From Alcaligenaceae bacterium (GTDB lineage: Bacteria > Pseudomonadota > Gammaproteobacteria > Burkholderiales > Burkholderiaceae_B), in assembly GCA_947379755.1 (NCBI GenBank), contig CANCOC010000036.1, positions 1 through 33,156 of the forward strand: a DNA stretch of 33,156 bases. Reading direction: 5' to 3'. Of the stretch, positions 17,524 to 25,516 are shown one piece after another. How positions within the stretch are numbered: the first letter of the stretch is position 1; each line of letters begins with the position of its first letter. Under the pieces are notes generated by a model. That model searched no databases, was not told the origin of the DNA, and saw only the letters and a program-made list of their open reading frames with translations. Position numbers and translations under genes: made by a program.

Positions 17524-19023
17524 ATGTCAGACCACATTGATGGGCCACGCTCAATCGGGGATCCTCCGACGGACGTCACAGATCTGTTTGCTTTCAAAAG
17601 CCCTGCAGATCCGATGCGCACAGTCTTTATTGCTGATTTTTTTCCCTTCGCTGGCGAAACAGCCCTCTTCTCAAATGCTGCGCAGTACAGCATCGTGTTG
17701 CGACGCGTCCAGCAAACCGGGCTGGGTGCAGCTGCGGGTTTCAAACCTACGGGTCCTGAGCTGCGTTTCACCTTTCAGTTTGACATGCTTCAGACGACTA
17801 CAGACGGCACACCGCATATACAAAAGGGAGTCTGCACCTTACCGGATGGCCGTTCACTGTCACTCAGCGTCGGACAGGAACAAGGCATCGCCACTGCGGA
17901 CGGCACAGTACGCATCTTTGCAGGCCTGCGATCTGATCCTTTTTTTGTCGGCTGGTATCGTCAGGGGACGTGGGTTCCTGTTGCCAATCTCATCGAAGGC
18001 GACAATGTCCTGAGCATTGTGCTTGAGATCGATACTGCGCGGATTCTCCAGCCCGAAGACGGCTCACTGTTCGGCGCCATTGCAGAGACAACCTCAATAA
18101 AGGGAAAGACTGGAGCTGATTTGAATTTCCAGCGTTATGACTGGGTGGGTCGTCCCGAGCAAACGAACTTTATTCTGTTCATGCCTGGCCAAACAGACTT
18201 GAGCGATCTGTGGAATCAGCAGACTCCGTTTGCCCTGACCGAAGAGCTGATCCCGGTCTTTCGCAAGCGTCTGACCGAGAGCCTGATGCAATGGGACCGC
18301 AATGATGACAAGATTGATTGGGATACTGCAGCGCTGGATGCCCACGTCAATATCCGCCTGGATGACTTTTTGCTGATTGATGTAGCCAAGCCTACGAGCG
18401 ATACGAGCTACCTTGAAATTGAAAAAAGTGCCATTGAGGCACGGCCTCATACAACAGGTGGAGGACGCACGCTCAATGCCAAAGACATCGACATTCTGGT
18501 GACCTGGCTGGCAAATCGCGACCGAGGTCCTTTCTGGCAAAGTCCGGCGACACAGGCCACACAACCAGGGGGAAATGTATTCCCTTATGTGCAGCCACCC
18601 AATATCAAGTCCAGTCGCATCTCGCGCCATACGAATCTGCAGGCGTCACCAGAAAAGCTCTGGGCGATGGTGGGAGACTTCGGAGGGCTGTGGCATCCGC
18701 TTGTCGGCGCACTGACATTAACTGGCCAGGGTATCGGACAACTGCGCCGCATCGAAACCCTCGACGGAAAAGTGATCATTGAACGCCTGCAATCACTTGA
18801 TGCATCCAAAAGAGTACTGACCTACACAATGATCAGTGGCATTCCAGTGGACATCTACAACGCTCAGATAAGTGTTGAGCCAAGCGCGATGGGATCAAGC
18901 TTTACCTGGACGGTGGATTTTCGCCATGCCGGCATGGCGGATATGATCGTGAACATTATTATTTCAACACTCCTGGATACGGGGGTTGCAGCACTTCAGG
19001 CAAAATTTGGCTCGTCACCATGA
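17524..19023 (+). CDS. DUF4331-like protein fused to a C-terminal SRPBCC (START-like) domain
   Basis: Encodes 499 residues. The N-terminal part (1-about 360) begins HIDGPRSIGDPPTDVTDLFA, matching the start of DUF4331 proteins (SHRxAP...DPxADxTDVYAF), and continues with FPFAGETALFSNAAQYSI, AGLRSDPFFVGW and NVLSIVLEIDT. The C-terminal part (about 365-497) looks like an SRPBCC/polyketide-cyclase domain: TNLQASPEKLWAMVGDFGGL, WHPLVGALTLTGQGIGQLRR, IIERLQSLDASKRVLTYTMI and SSFTWTVDFRHAG. SRPBCC folds usually hold a hydrophobic ligand. No signal peptide is present, so the protein should be cytoplasmic unless exported otherwise. A good AGAGGA lies seven bases before the ATG, 15 bases after the di-heme gene; the stop overlaps the TPR gene (ATGA). 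Confidence 0.8.
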   Translation: MSDHIDGPRSIGDPPTDVTDLFAFKSPADPMRTVFIADFFPFAGETALFSNAAQYSIVLRRVQQTGLGAAAGFKPTGPELRFTFQFDMLQTTTDGTPHIQKGVCTLPDGRSLSLSVGQEQGIATADGTVRIFAGLRSDPFFVGWYRQGTWVPVANLIEGDNVLSIVLEIDTARILQPEDGSLFGAIAETTSIKGKTGADLNFQRYDWVGRPEQTNFILFMPGQTDLSDLWNQQTPFALTEELIPVFRKRLTESLMQWDRNDDKIDWDTAALDAHVNIRLDDFLLIDVAKPTSDTSYLEIEKSAIEARPHTTGGGRTLNAKDIDILVTWLANRDRGPFWQSPATQATQPGGNVFPYVQPPNIKSSRISRHTNLQASPEKLWAMVGDFGGLWHPLVGALTLTGQGIGQLRRIETLDGKVIIERLQSLDASKRVLTYTMISGIPVDIYNAQISVEPSAMGSSFTWTVDFRHAGMADMIVNIIISTLLDTGVAALQAKFGSSP

Positions 19024-20156
19024 TCGCAGCAGACGTCAGACTCCCCCAGCTTGCGCAGGCGACACAAGGCAACATTGCGGTCCTGAATCACGAAAGTGTG
19101 CTCAAACGCTGCTGGTCTGTGATCCGGCAATGGCCCGGGCGTCCAGCCACGTCTCTGCAAATCCTTGACGAAGAACATAAAAGAAACCAGTTCCTCGGGG
19201 ATGCCTCTGCACTCGATCGCCTGGTTGCGCTGAACGAGACACGATGCACGAGATACGCCGAATTACCTGAAACACATCTCCTGGCAGCCCGGATTGCTTC
19301 GATGAGACATCATTTTGCACAAGCCAGACTGGATCTGTGCAACGCTGAAAACCTCGGGGCAACGCCCGATGAAGTATCTGACATCAGACTGTCTCTTGAC
19401 CAGGCAACTGGTGAAAACCTGGTAACCGTGCTCCAGACCCGCCAAGATATCGCCAGGGACAAAGCATCCCTGCAAAATCTGGTACCACTCGCCGCGCTCT
19501 ATGCAGACATCGGAGAGATTGAACTCGCCGAACGAACCTATCTCCAGGCGCTGGCCTCCTATCGAGAGCTCTCACCTTTTCCAATCGCCTGGGTCTGTTT
19601 TCAACTAGGCGTATTGTGGGGCGAATCTGCGCCCCAGCCAGATCTCGAGCGTGCCGCACACTGGTACAGACAGGCGCTTGCATATTTACCAGGCTATACA
19701 CACGCGGGCGTGCATCTGGCTGAAATTCATCTGCAAGCGGGTGAGTATTCAAAAGCGGAGGCGTTGCTCCTGCCCATACTGAACTCGGGTGATCCTGAAG
19801 TGTTGTGGCGCCTCGAACAAGTCTGTCGCGCAGAAGGTAAAAATCAACAAGCCCGGCAATATCACGCACTCGCCGTTGAGGCGTACGAAGCGCTTTTAAC
19901 GCGTCATACACTTGCCTTTGCCGATCACGCGGCAGAGTTCTATTTATCTGACGGCGCGAATGACCAGGAGGTGATGCGTGCGTTATCTCTCGCTAAATTG
20001 AATATCGCGAACCGTACGACACTACGCGCGTTTGACCTGGCCCATCTGGCTGCATGTGCTGCCGGAGATCAGGAGTACGCCTCCCTGCTACGTGCACAGG
20101 CACAAGCAAAATTCGGAATGAGCAAAGCATTTTGTTTTTCGTCGCTGGCAGATTAG
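19020..20156 (+). CDS. tetratricopeptide-repeat protein
   Basis: Encodes 378 residues, mostly paired helices. TPR-like units are seen as LAALYADIGEIELAERTYLQ, ERAAHWYRQALAYLPGYTHA, GVHLAEIHLQAGEYSKAEAL and EVLWRLEQVCRAEGKNQQAR, covering about residues 155-300; the helices around 78-130 (HLLAARIASMRHHFAQARLD) are degenerate repeats. No signal peptide or membrane segment is evident. The start ATG overlaps the stop of the DUF4331-SRPBCC gene by four bases, so the product is made with it and probably serves as a scaffold or assembly partner. Cys residues are few; no enzyme motif is seen. Confidence 0.82.
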   Translation: MIAADVRLPQLAQATQGNIAVLNHESVLKRCWSVIRQWPGRPATSLQILDEEHKRNQFLGDASALDRLVALNETRCTRYAELPETHLLAARIASMRHHFAQARLDLCNAENLGATPDEVSDIRLSLDQATGENLVTVLQTRQDIARDKASLQNLVPLAALYADIGEIELAERTYLQALASYRELSPFPIAWVCFQLGVLWGESAPQPDLERAAHWYRQALAYLPGYTHAGVHLAEIHLQAGEYSKAEALLLPILNSGDPEVLWRLEQVCRAEGKNQQARQYHALAVEAYEALLTRHTLAFADHAAEFYLSDGANDQEVMRALSLAKLNIANRTTLRAFDLAHLAACAAGDQEYASLLRAQAQAKFGMSKAFCFSSLAD

Positions 20157-20192
20157 GATGGTGCCCTGGCTCGGTCTTTCCTGGCATGCTTT

Positions 20193-20240
20193 ATAGTGAC
20201 TCATCTTTTTATACTGACTCATCTTTTTTACTGAATCGTC
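20193..20240. repeat. 18-base tandem repeat, two copies plus a degenerate third
   Basis: ATAGTGACTCATCTTTTT (20193-20210) is followed directly by ATACTGACTCATCTTTTT (20211-20228), differing at one base. A decayed third copy, TTACTGAATCGTC, ends at 20240, four bases before the small Tat-signal gene. It may be a regulatory array (TGACTCA core) or a replication-slippage product. Confidence 0.7.
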
Positions 20241-20243
20241 ACG

Positions 20244-20507
20244 ATGATTAGCCGTCGCTCTTTTCTAATTGGCATAAATAGTCTGGCGCTTGCACCGCAG
20301 GCGTTCAGCATGACGTCTGGTCAAACGGGCCTGCCACCGGTGGTGAGCTCAGGCGCATGTGATCAGGTCAGTGAGCAGCTCGTGCCTTGCGCGCAGCGTC
20401 CTGCTCAATTCAAAGTCTATGGATGGAATGCAAGTCACGCTGATGAGAGCGATCCGGCTATAACAGTGATTTACCTGTCAAACATGTGGCGCTCAGGCTG
20501 GTTATGA
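20244..20507 (+). CDS. small Tat-signal protein, unknown function
   Basis: Encodes 87 residues. It begins MISRRSFLIGINSLALAPQA, a clear twin-arginine signal (SRRSFLIG), with mature protein from about residue 22. The mature part is only about 65 residues, contains two Cys (GACDQ, LVPCAQ) and ends PAITVIYLSNMWRSGWL. It could be a small redox or metal-binding protein, or the truncated N-terminal part of a longer one. No Shine-Dalgarno is evident. The stop lies within the 3' end of the nicotinamidase gene on the other strand (six-base overlap). It follows the TPR gene by 87 bases and may belong to that operon. Confidence 0.6.
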   Translation: MISRRSFLIGINSLALAPQAFSMTSGQTGLPPVVSSGACDQVSEQLVPCAQRPAQFKVYGWNASHADESDPAITVIYLSNMWRSGWL

Positions 20508-21230
20508 GGCCAGGTCTGCTGACTGAATCCGCTTAACACCCTGTTGCAACATTTGTTCCCATGCCGCAGCGAGAGAGCCATTCAAGTCAATGGCTCTGCA
20601 GGCGTCTTCAACAACAAAAGTTTCAAAGCCCGCACGCCTTGCATCCATAGCCGTCCAGGCAACACAAAAATCTGTTGCGAGACCTGTGACATAAACGGAC
20701 TGAATACCATGCGCTTTGAGATAAGCGGCCAGGCCGGTTGTTGTCTTGCGATCTGCTTCGGTAAAAGCCGAATAGCTGTCTATCGTTTTGTGATAACCCT
20801 TTCGAAGGATCAGCTGGGCACTCGGCAGTACGAGATCCTGATGTATGGCCGCATCCTGCGTACCTTGAACACAGTGATCAGGCCAGAGTACCTGTTCTCC
20901 ATAGGCCAGTCTGACTGATTCAAACGGTTTTTTGTAATCGTAAGCACTTGCGAATGATGAGTGCCCTGCAGTGTGCCAGTCCTGTGTCAGAACGATATTG
21001 GTAAAGATCGGTGCAATGCGATTGATCACGGGAATCACAGCAGATCCATTGGGCACAGCCAGTGTGCCACCTTCAATGAAGCAGTTCTGTACATCGACCA
21101 CAATCAGTACGGACCGCTCATCAGGGTGGATTTTTTCTGCGGCAAATGACCATCCAGCAGGAACGGAGTATGCGCCCAGTGTGCCCGCCGCATAAAAGGC
21201 CGTTTTCAATAAATTTCTTCTGGTGATCAA
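20502..21230 (-). CDS. Tat-exported isochorismatase-fold hydrolase, nicotinamidase-like
   Basis: Encodes 242 residues. The catalytic triad of nicotinamidase/pyrazinamidase is visible: D46 (VVDVQNCF), K144 (LRKGYHK) and C189 (ATDFCVAWTA). Likely metal ligands are D84, H86 and H90 (TQDWHTAGHSSF), and WPDHCVQGT is typical of PncA. Such enzymes convert nicotinamide to nicotinate. Unusually it carries a twin-arginine signal, MITRRNLLKTAFYAAGTLGA, so it should act outside the cytoplasm. The start is TTG at 21230: AAGGAG lies upstream and no in-frame ATG or GTG precedes the signal. It is the last gene of a probable three-gene minus-strand unit. Confidence 0.88.
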   Translation of the reverse strand: MITRRNLLKTAFYAAGTLGAYSVPAGWSFAAEKIHPDERSVLIVVDVQNCFIEGGTLAVPNGSAVIPVINRIAPIFTNIVLTQDWHTAGHSSFASAYDYKKPFESVRLAYGEQVLWPDHCVQGTQDAAIHQDLVLPSAQLILRKGYHKTIDSYSAFTEADRKTTTGLAAYLKAHGIQSVYVTGLATDFCVAWTAMDARRAGFETFVVEDACRAIDLNGSLAAAWEQMLQQGVKRIQSADLAS

Positions 21231-21311
21231 AGTCGGAATCTCCTTGTTTGAATAGCCCGGAACAGATGACTGACTCAGGGTCTCGATTGACCCGCTATGC
21301 GCCAGTCACGG

Positions 21312-22769
21312 CTACCAGTCTGCTAGACGTATAACGATACCATCCGCTGGCCTTTGTACGGGAGCCATTTGCATGATGCTGATGCAAAAATCTGGTCCGC
21401 AGACAAAGCTGTCTGTTTCAGTAAAAAGCGTTTCCACGGCAAGGGGATGTTGCTGTTGTTCTGACATGTACTCGAGTAAAACATGTAGTAACAAGGCACG
21501 GTCACGATCGCTGCCGGTATCCAGTCGCAAGGTTTCCTCCGGCATCGCCAGCCGCGTCCGGTCGCCGAAGATCGACTCATGATCAGTCACCGACTGAACC
21601 ACACTGATGGCCTGCTCAAGCGAGCCAAGCGTCTTGCCAATTCGACGACAGGATGGACTGTTTCTTGCAGCAAGCAAAAATGGCTGAGGATCTATCACCG
21701 ACAAAGACCGGTAAGAGAGCAAGACAGTCTGTTCGGCTGAGTCATTGTTCTGACCTGACCTGTCAATCATCCTTTCGCGCACGCGCTCAATCGACTCGAC
21801 CCCCAGCAGCTCCCGAAACATGGGTGCAAAGATAGAGGGTGAACCTGTTGAGCGGGGTTGCTGGAGAGCCTGATCAAGCTGTGAAAGTCGAATACCGAAA
21901 AAAGTATCGAGCATCTTGACGATCTGTGCGAGAGAGTCTTCAGGAATAGAGGATTGTCCAGTCAGAAAATCAAAAGTTCCATTGATCGAAATGATTCGAT
22001 CAGCAAAAGGCAGACAATCCTCAAAAGAGAGCTGCGCATCGCCCTGGTATTGATCTGCTACCCTCGCATGCCACTCAGCGCAAGAGAACAGAGCATTTTT
22101 TCCGTAAAACCACCAGGGTTGTCCTGCAGAATTCCAGCCAAAAGCCGTGTAATGCGCCGGACTTGCCAGAATCACTACCGTGTCAACGGTCTGCGCAGGT
22201 AACGTCATGACGAGTGCGGCAAAAATTGCAACTTCATCCAGACAGGAAGTCAGTCCCATCGGGACATTTTTTCGGTGTCTGACGCCTCTGCGATTGGCAC
22301 GGATCACATCAAACGTTGCATAAAAATATGCAGGAAATTTACCTTCTTCGATACATTGTTTGATGGAGTCTGTGCCGCGTGCGGTTCCACGTGACTCGCG
22401 CCATTCAAAGGACGCCGCAATATTATCCAGAGCCGCCTTGACATTTTTTTGACCCAGGCGAGTGTTCTCATCTGCGAGATGCAGCTGACCATTTGTTTCA
22501 ATGACACGTTCATGTGTCAGGTGTTCGAAGTGGCGATTGATTTGTTGCTGGGCTTGGCGCAACTCCGGGGCAATATCCTGCGCCTGACCTGGCTCTGAAG
22601 GTATGCCAGGCTTTTGAGCCGTGGCCAGGGCAACGCGCTGAGTGATACGCGCACTAAAGTCCCAAAGCTGACTGGATAACAAATTAGCAAGCACCAGTGG
22701 CAGAATGATATCCGGATGCACGTGCGCATCAAAGATATTGGGTGAAACCACATCACTTGATATTTTCAT
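21312..22769 (-). CDS. uncharacterised protein with transglutaminase-like Cys/His pattern
   Basis: Encodes 485 residues from ATG 22769 (MKISSDVVSPNIFDAHVHPD). A central region reads GLTSCLDEVAIFAALVMTL (C176), about 30 residues, then SPAHYTAFGW (H206) followed by QPWWFYGKN; a Cys in a helix followed by His near WFYG resembles the core of transglutaminase-like cysteine proteases, with N225 or a nearby residue as possible third member. The family as a whole is not recognised. There is no signal peptide. The start is 16 bases after the serine hydrolase stop; the frame is open to 22889 inside that gene, but GAGGCGGG and spacing favour 22769. The gene is followed by the Tat nicotinamidase gene after 81 bases. 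Confidence 0.75.
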   Translation of the reverse strand: MKISSDVVSPNIFDAHVHPDIILPLVLANLLSSQLWDFSARITQRVALATAQKPGIPSEPGQAQDIAPELRQAQQQINRHFEHLTHERVIETNGQLHLADENTRLGQKNVKAALDNIAASFEWRESRGTARGTDSIKQCIEEGKFPAYFYATFDVIRANRRGVRHRKNVPMGLTSCLDEVAIFAALVMTLPAQTVDTVVILASPAHYTAFGWNSAGQPWWFYGKNALFSCAEWHARVADQYQGDAQLSFEDCLPFADRIISINGTFDFLTGQSSIPEDSLAQIVKMLDTFFGIRLSQLDQALQQPRSTGSPSIFAPMFRELLGVESIERVRERMIDRSGQNNDSAEQTVLLSYRSLSVIDPQPFLLAARNSPSCRRIGKTLGSLEQAISVVQSVTDHESIFGDRTRLAMPEETLRLDTGSDRDRALLLHVLLEYMSEQQQHPLAVETLFTETDSFVCGPDFCISIMQMAPVQRPADGIVIRLADW

Positions 22770-22785
22770 ATCGGGTGTGCCCGCC

Positions 22786-24015
22786 TCAATTTGCAACCGC
22801 TGCGTCGAACAAGGCAAACAGCTCATTCTGCCAGTCGGAACCATCCACCACCGCGGTTTGAACGAGAACAGTTTGGGTCGCGCGATCAATCAGCACACGC
22901 TGCCCATGCTTGCCATTCATCATCAGCCATGCGCCATTGGGACGCGGATGCCAGTAAAAGTTCTTGTAGCCCTGCCCGTCTTCGACCAGACCAAACCGTA
23001 CCAGCGCATCCTCGGGTCCGAATGAATAATAACCATCGATCCAGGCACTACTGACCACCTGTCGACCCTGCATCTCTCCCTGCTGGGCAATCAGTTGTGC
23101 CAGACGCGACCAGTCCCTCAGGCAGGCCGCAAACCCCACACAGTTGTACTCATGTCCCATCGCGTCCGTCAGCCATGTTGCATCAGCTTGCGCCCCCATC
23201 GGCTGCCAGAGATTGATCTGTGCAAACATAGCCAGACTCATTTTGCTCACCGCGCGTAACACCATGCCAATTGTCAGTGCACTGAGTTCGCTATAGCTAT
23301 AGTGTGTGTTTGGTGCATAGGCAATCTTGTTCCAGCCGCGTACGACTTTTTCGGCATCCGTGTTCTTTGCACGGGCATTTTCCAGCCCTCGCATCGCCGA
23401 ATCATTGATCTGCACAGTATCGCGTTCATACTCGACGTCTATGCCACTCATCATATTAATCAGATAGCGAATTTTGATTTGTCCGTGTGCGGTCCCTTTT
23501 AAGGAAGACACGTAATCCTGAGGCAAATCGTCCAGGCTTTTAATCAACCCCTGGTCCATCGCAATGCCAAGCAGCAACGACGTCACACTCTTGGCCATGG
23601 ACCAACTGGTGAAACGATCTGAAGCGGTACGACCCATACGGTAATCCTCGGACCATACCTGCCCCTTGCGCGCGATGATCAGACCTGTCACGGGCCATTT
23701 TTTCAGATAGTCCTCAACGCTCAGGCGCGCACCATTCCAGCTGTAACTGACTTTTTTTGGTACAGATAACAGGGGGCTGGGCTGACTGGCAGCCTGAATG
23801 GTACGGTAGGTGAACATGCTTTCAAGGCCGCCGGCGTAGTTGCCGACTCGATATCCTGTGTACGCATCCCAGCTCTGTGGCTGCCCGGACGGTCCCCAGC
23901 CTGTCGGGTAGCCCTCAGATGCACCCCATTGATCTTGAGCGACAGCTATTGGCGGGAAAGCCATGGCAACCGGACCACAGGCAGAAAGCTTTAGAAGTGC
24001 GCGTCGACTGATCAT
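22786..24015 (-). CDS. Tat-exported serine hydrolase, beta-lactamase/NylB-like
   Basis: Encodes 409 residues. The N-terminus MISRRALLKLSACGPVAMAF is a twin-arginine signal, with cleavage likely after AVA. The active-site SxxK is S139-MAK142 (FTSWSMAKSVTSLLLG), the Tyr motif is near HYSYSELSA (Y239/Y241), and GKHGQRVLIDR near the C-terminus replaces KTG with an HxG-like motif. The pattern suits COG1680 penicillin-binding-protein-like enzymes such as esterases, D-aminopeptidases or the 6-aminohexanoate dimer hydrolase NylB; the substrate is not known and true beta-lactamase activity is not implied. It starts 40 bases downstream of the rplS terminator and opens a unit with the two genes below it. 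GAAGGAG lies before the start. Confidence 0.88.
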   Translation of the reverse strand: MISRRALLKLSACGPVAMAFPPIAVAQDQWGASEGYPTGWGPSGQPQSWDAYTGYRVGNYAGGLESMFTYRTIQAASQPSPLLSVPKKVSYSWNGARLSVEDYLKKWPVTGLIIARKGQVWSEDYRMGRTASDRFTSWSMAKSVTSLLLGIAMDQGLIKSLDDLPQDYVSSLKGTAHGQIKIRYLINMMSGIDVEYERDTVQINDSAMRGLENARAKNTDAEKVVRGWNKIAYAPNTHYSYSELSALTIGMVLRAVSKMSLAMFAQINLWQPMGAQADATWLTDAMGHEYNCVGFAACLRDWSRLAQLIAQQGEMQGRQVVSSAWIDGYYSFGPEDALVRFGLVEDGQGYKNFYWHPRPNGAWLMMNGKHGQRVLIDRATQTVLVQTAVVDGSDWQNELFALFDAAVAN

Positions 24016-24054
24016 TGAAGGAGTATCCGATTAGAGAGGGATTTTTTTATAAAA

Positions 24055-24078
24055 AAAAACACCCTCGCGGGTGTTTTT
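24055..24078 (-). terminator. intrinsic terminator of rplS
   Basis: AAAAACACCC (24055-24064) and GGGTGTTTTT (24069-24078) form a perfect ten-base stem around the loop TCGC. Read on the minus strand it is followed by a long U run (the A run at 24050-24059 on the plus strand). It separates rplS from the serine hydrolase gene downstream. Confidence 0.9.
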
Positions 24079-24103
24079 AAACTGGCAACGCAAAGCTTGA
24101 CGC

Positions 24104-24514
24104 TTAGGCTGCTGGTGTTGCGGCTGCAGCGGGTGCAGCGGCAACAACGGTCTTGCGAACCAGTTTTTCTTTAATACGTGCTGACTTACCTGAACGATCA
24201 CGGAGATAGTACAGTTTTGCACGGCGAACATCACCACGGCGCTTGACTTCGATCGAAGCGATCTGGGTGGAATACAACTGGAATGTACGCTCAACGGCTT
24301 CGCCAGAAGAAATCTTGCGAACGATAAAAGATGAGTTCAAACCACGGTTACGACGGGCAATGACGACGCCTTCGAAAGCCTGGGCACGTTTACGAGCGCC
24401 TTCGACCACGGTTACGCTGACAATCACTGTATCGCCTGGGGCGAATTGGACAACGGGCTTACCGCCGGTCAGACGGGCAATTTCTTCTTGCTCAAGAATG
24501 GCAATCAGGTTCAT
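24104..24514 (-). CDS. rplS: 50S ribosomal protein L19
   Basis: Encodes 136 residues, slightly longer than E. coli L19 (115) owing to an Ala/Pro/Thr-rich tail ([14 protein letters not shown]). Core signatures are [60 protein letters not shown] and [21 protein letters not shown]19 sits at the 30S-50S interface. In most proteobacteria it is the last gene of rpsP-rimM-trmD-rplS; here no trmD precedes it, because the divergent EamA gene starts 129 bases upstream, so rplS must have its own promoter in 24515-24643. A GGAG lies before the ATG. Confidence 0.98.
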   Translation of the reverse strand: MNLIAILEQEEIARLTGGKPVVQFAPGDTVIVSVTVVEGARKRAQAFEGVVIARRNRGLNSSFIVRKISSGEAVERTFQLYSTQIASIEVKRRGDVRRAKLYYLRDRSGKSARIKEKLVRKTVVAAAPAAAATPAA

Positions 24515-24643
24515 AACAACTCCATAACATCGTGCTCTCGGTGAAATTGATATTTTTGGTGCACACTTGACCTATTCAGGTGGCACGACCGGGCAGAGGA
24601 TGTAAACGTTAGCCCATGATTCTACTACATTTTTAGGTTTCGA

Positions 24644-25516
24644 ATGACGACCTCCGCACTCCTGCTGGTAATTGCCGCAGCTATCGCACATGCCACATGG
24701 AACTTACTCAATAAGCGAGCTGCCCACGTGGGACCCGCCTTTGTCTTTGCCTATGGCTTATGCTCAACGCTGATTTACCTGCCCTGGGTGCTCTGGATTC
24801 TGATCGTGGATCAGCCTGCCTGGAGTGTGCCTGTAGTGCTATGCATACTGCTTTCTGGAGCACTGCACCTGATTTATAGCCTGTGCCTGCAGCGCGGTTA
24901 CCAACTGGCCGACCTTTCGGTGGTCTACCCGGTCGCAAGGGGAACCGGTCCGCTACTGTCTACAATTGGCGCGGTGCTGTTCATGAGTGAACCTGCCAGT
25001 ATGCGTGGCATTGGAGGCATGCTCTGTGTCGTAGCGGGGGTGATGCTGATTGCCACCCAGGGACGCATGACAAAGCTGTTGCAACCTGCTGCAATCGTGG
25101 GCGTGCGCTGGGGCGTGACAGTAGGCGGGCTGATTGCCGCCTACACGCTTGTCGATGCATATGGGGTGAAAACACTCGTGATTGCACCCGTTTTATTCGA
25201 CTGGGCAACGTGCGCCACAAAAACAGTCATGATGTTGCCGCACGTCGCCCGGGCTCCGGCGCATGCACGTCATGCCATGCGTGGAAACTGGCCAGTCGCC
25301 TGGGCAATCGGCTTATTGTCGCCGCTCGGCTATATCCTGGTGCTCTATGCCCTGCGCGATGGTGCGCCGGTCAGCCTGGTTGCTCCGGCGCGCGAGATGT
25401 CAATGCTGCTTGTCACCCTGGCTGGGCTGTATTTACTGCGAGAGCCTGTCGGCTGGGGCCGACTGCTAGGCTGCTGCGCGATCGGGCTGGGTGTCGTGTT
25501 GCTCGCCGGAAGTTAG
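24644..25516 (+). CDS. EamA/DMT-family transporter, ten membrane helices
   Basis: Encodes 290 residues, the usual length of a two-EamA-domain permease. Hydrophobic segments occur throughout: TSALLLVIAAAIAHATWNLL, FVFAYGLCSTLIYLPWVLWI, VLCILLSGALHLIYSLCL, GIGGMLCVVAGVMLIA, VTVGGLIAAYTLVDA, AWAIGLLSPLGYILVLYALR and LLGCCAIGLGVVLLAG. The EamA signature ATWNLLNKRA is near the start, and LSVVYPVARGTGPLLSTIGA lies at the end of the first half. Substrate unknown; the family exports metabolites or takes up small molecules. AGG lies before the ATG. Its stop overlaps the stop of the small SOS-linked gene by four bases, convergent. Confidence 0.92.
   Translation: MTTSALLLVIAAAIAHATWNLLNKRAAHVGPAFVFAYGLCSTLIYLPWVLWILIVDQPAWSVPVVLCILLSGALHLIYSLCLQRGYQLADLSVVYPVARGTGPLLSTIGAVLFMSEPASMRGIGGMLCVVAGVMLIATQGRMTKLLQPAAIVGVRWGVTVGGLIAAYTLVDAYGVKTLVIAPVLFDWATCATKTVMMLPHVARAPAHARHAMRGNWPVAWAIGLLSPLGYILVLYALRDGAPVSLVAPAREMSMLLVTLAGLYLLREPVGWGRLLGCCAIGLGVVLLAGS

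Noticed and set aside
22770..22889. Upstream extension of the Cys/His protein into the serine hydrolase gene
   Set aside because: The added 40 residues are antisense-free but overlap the real C-terminus of the hydrolase in another frame; start 22769 has better spacing and a purine-rich site.
22786..24015. Calling the serine hydrolase an antibiotic-resistance beta-lactamase
   Set aside because: SxxK is present but the overall pattern fits the broad COG1680 group; the KTG motif is replaced.
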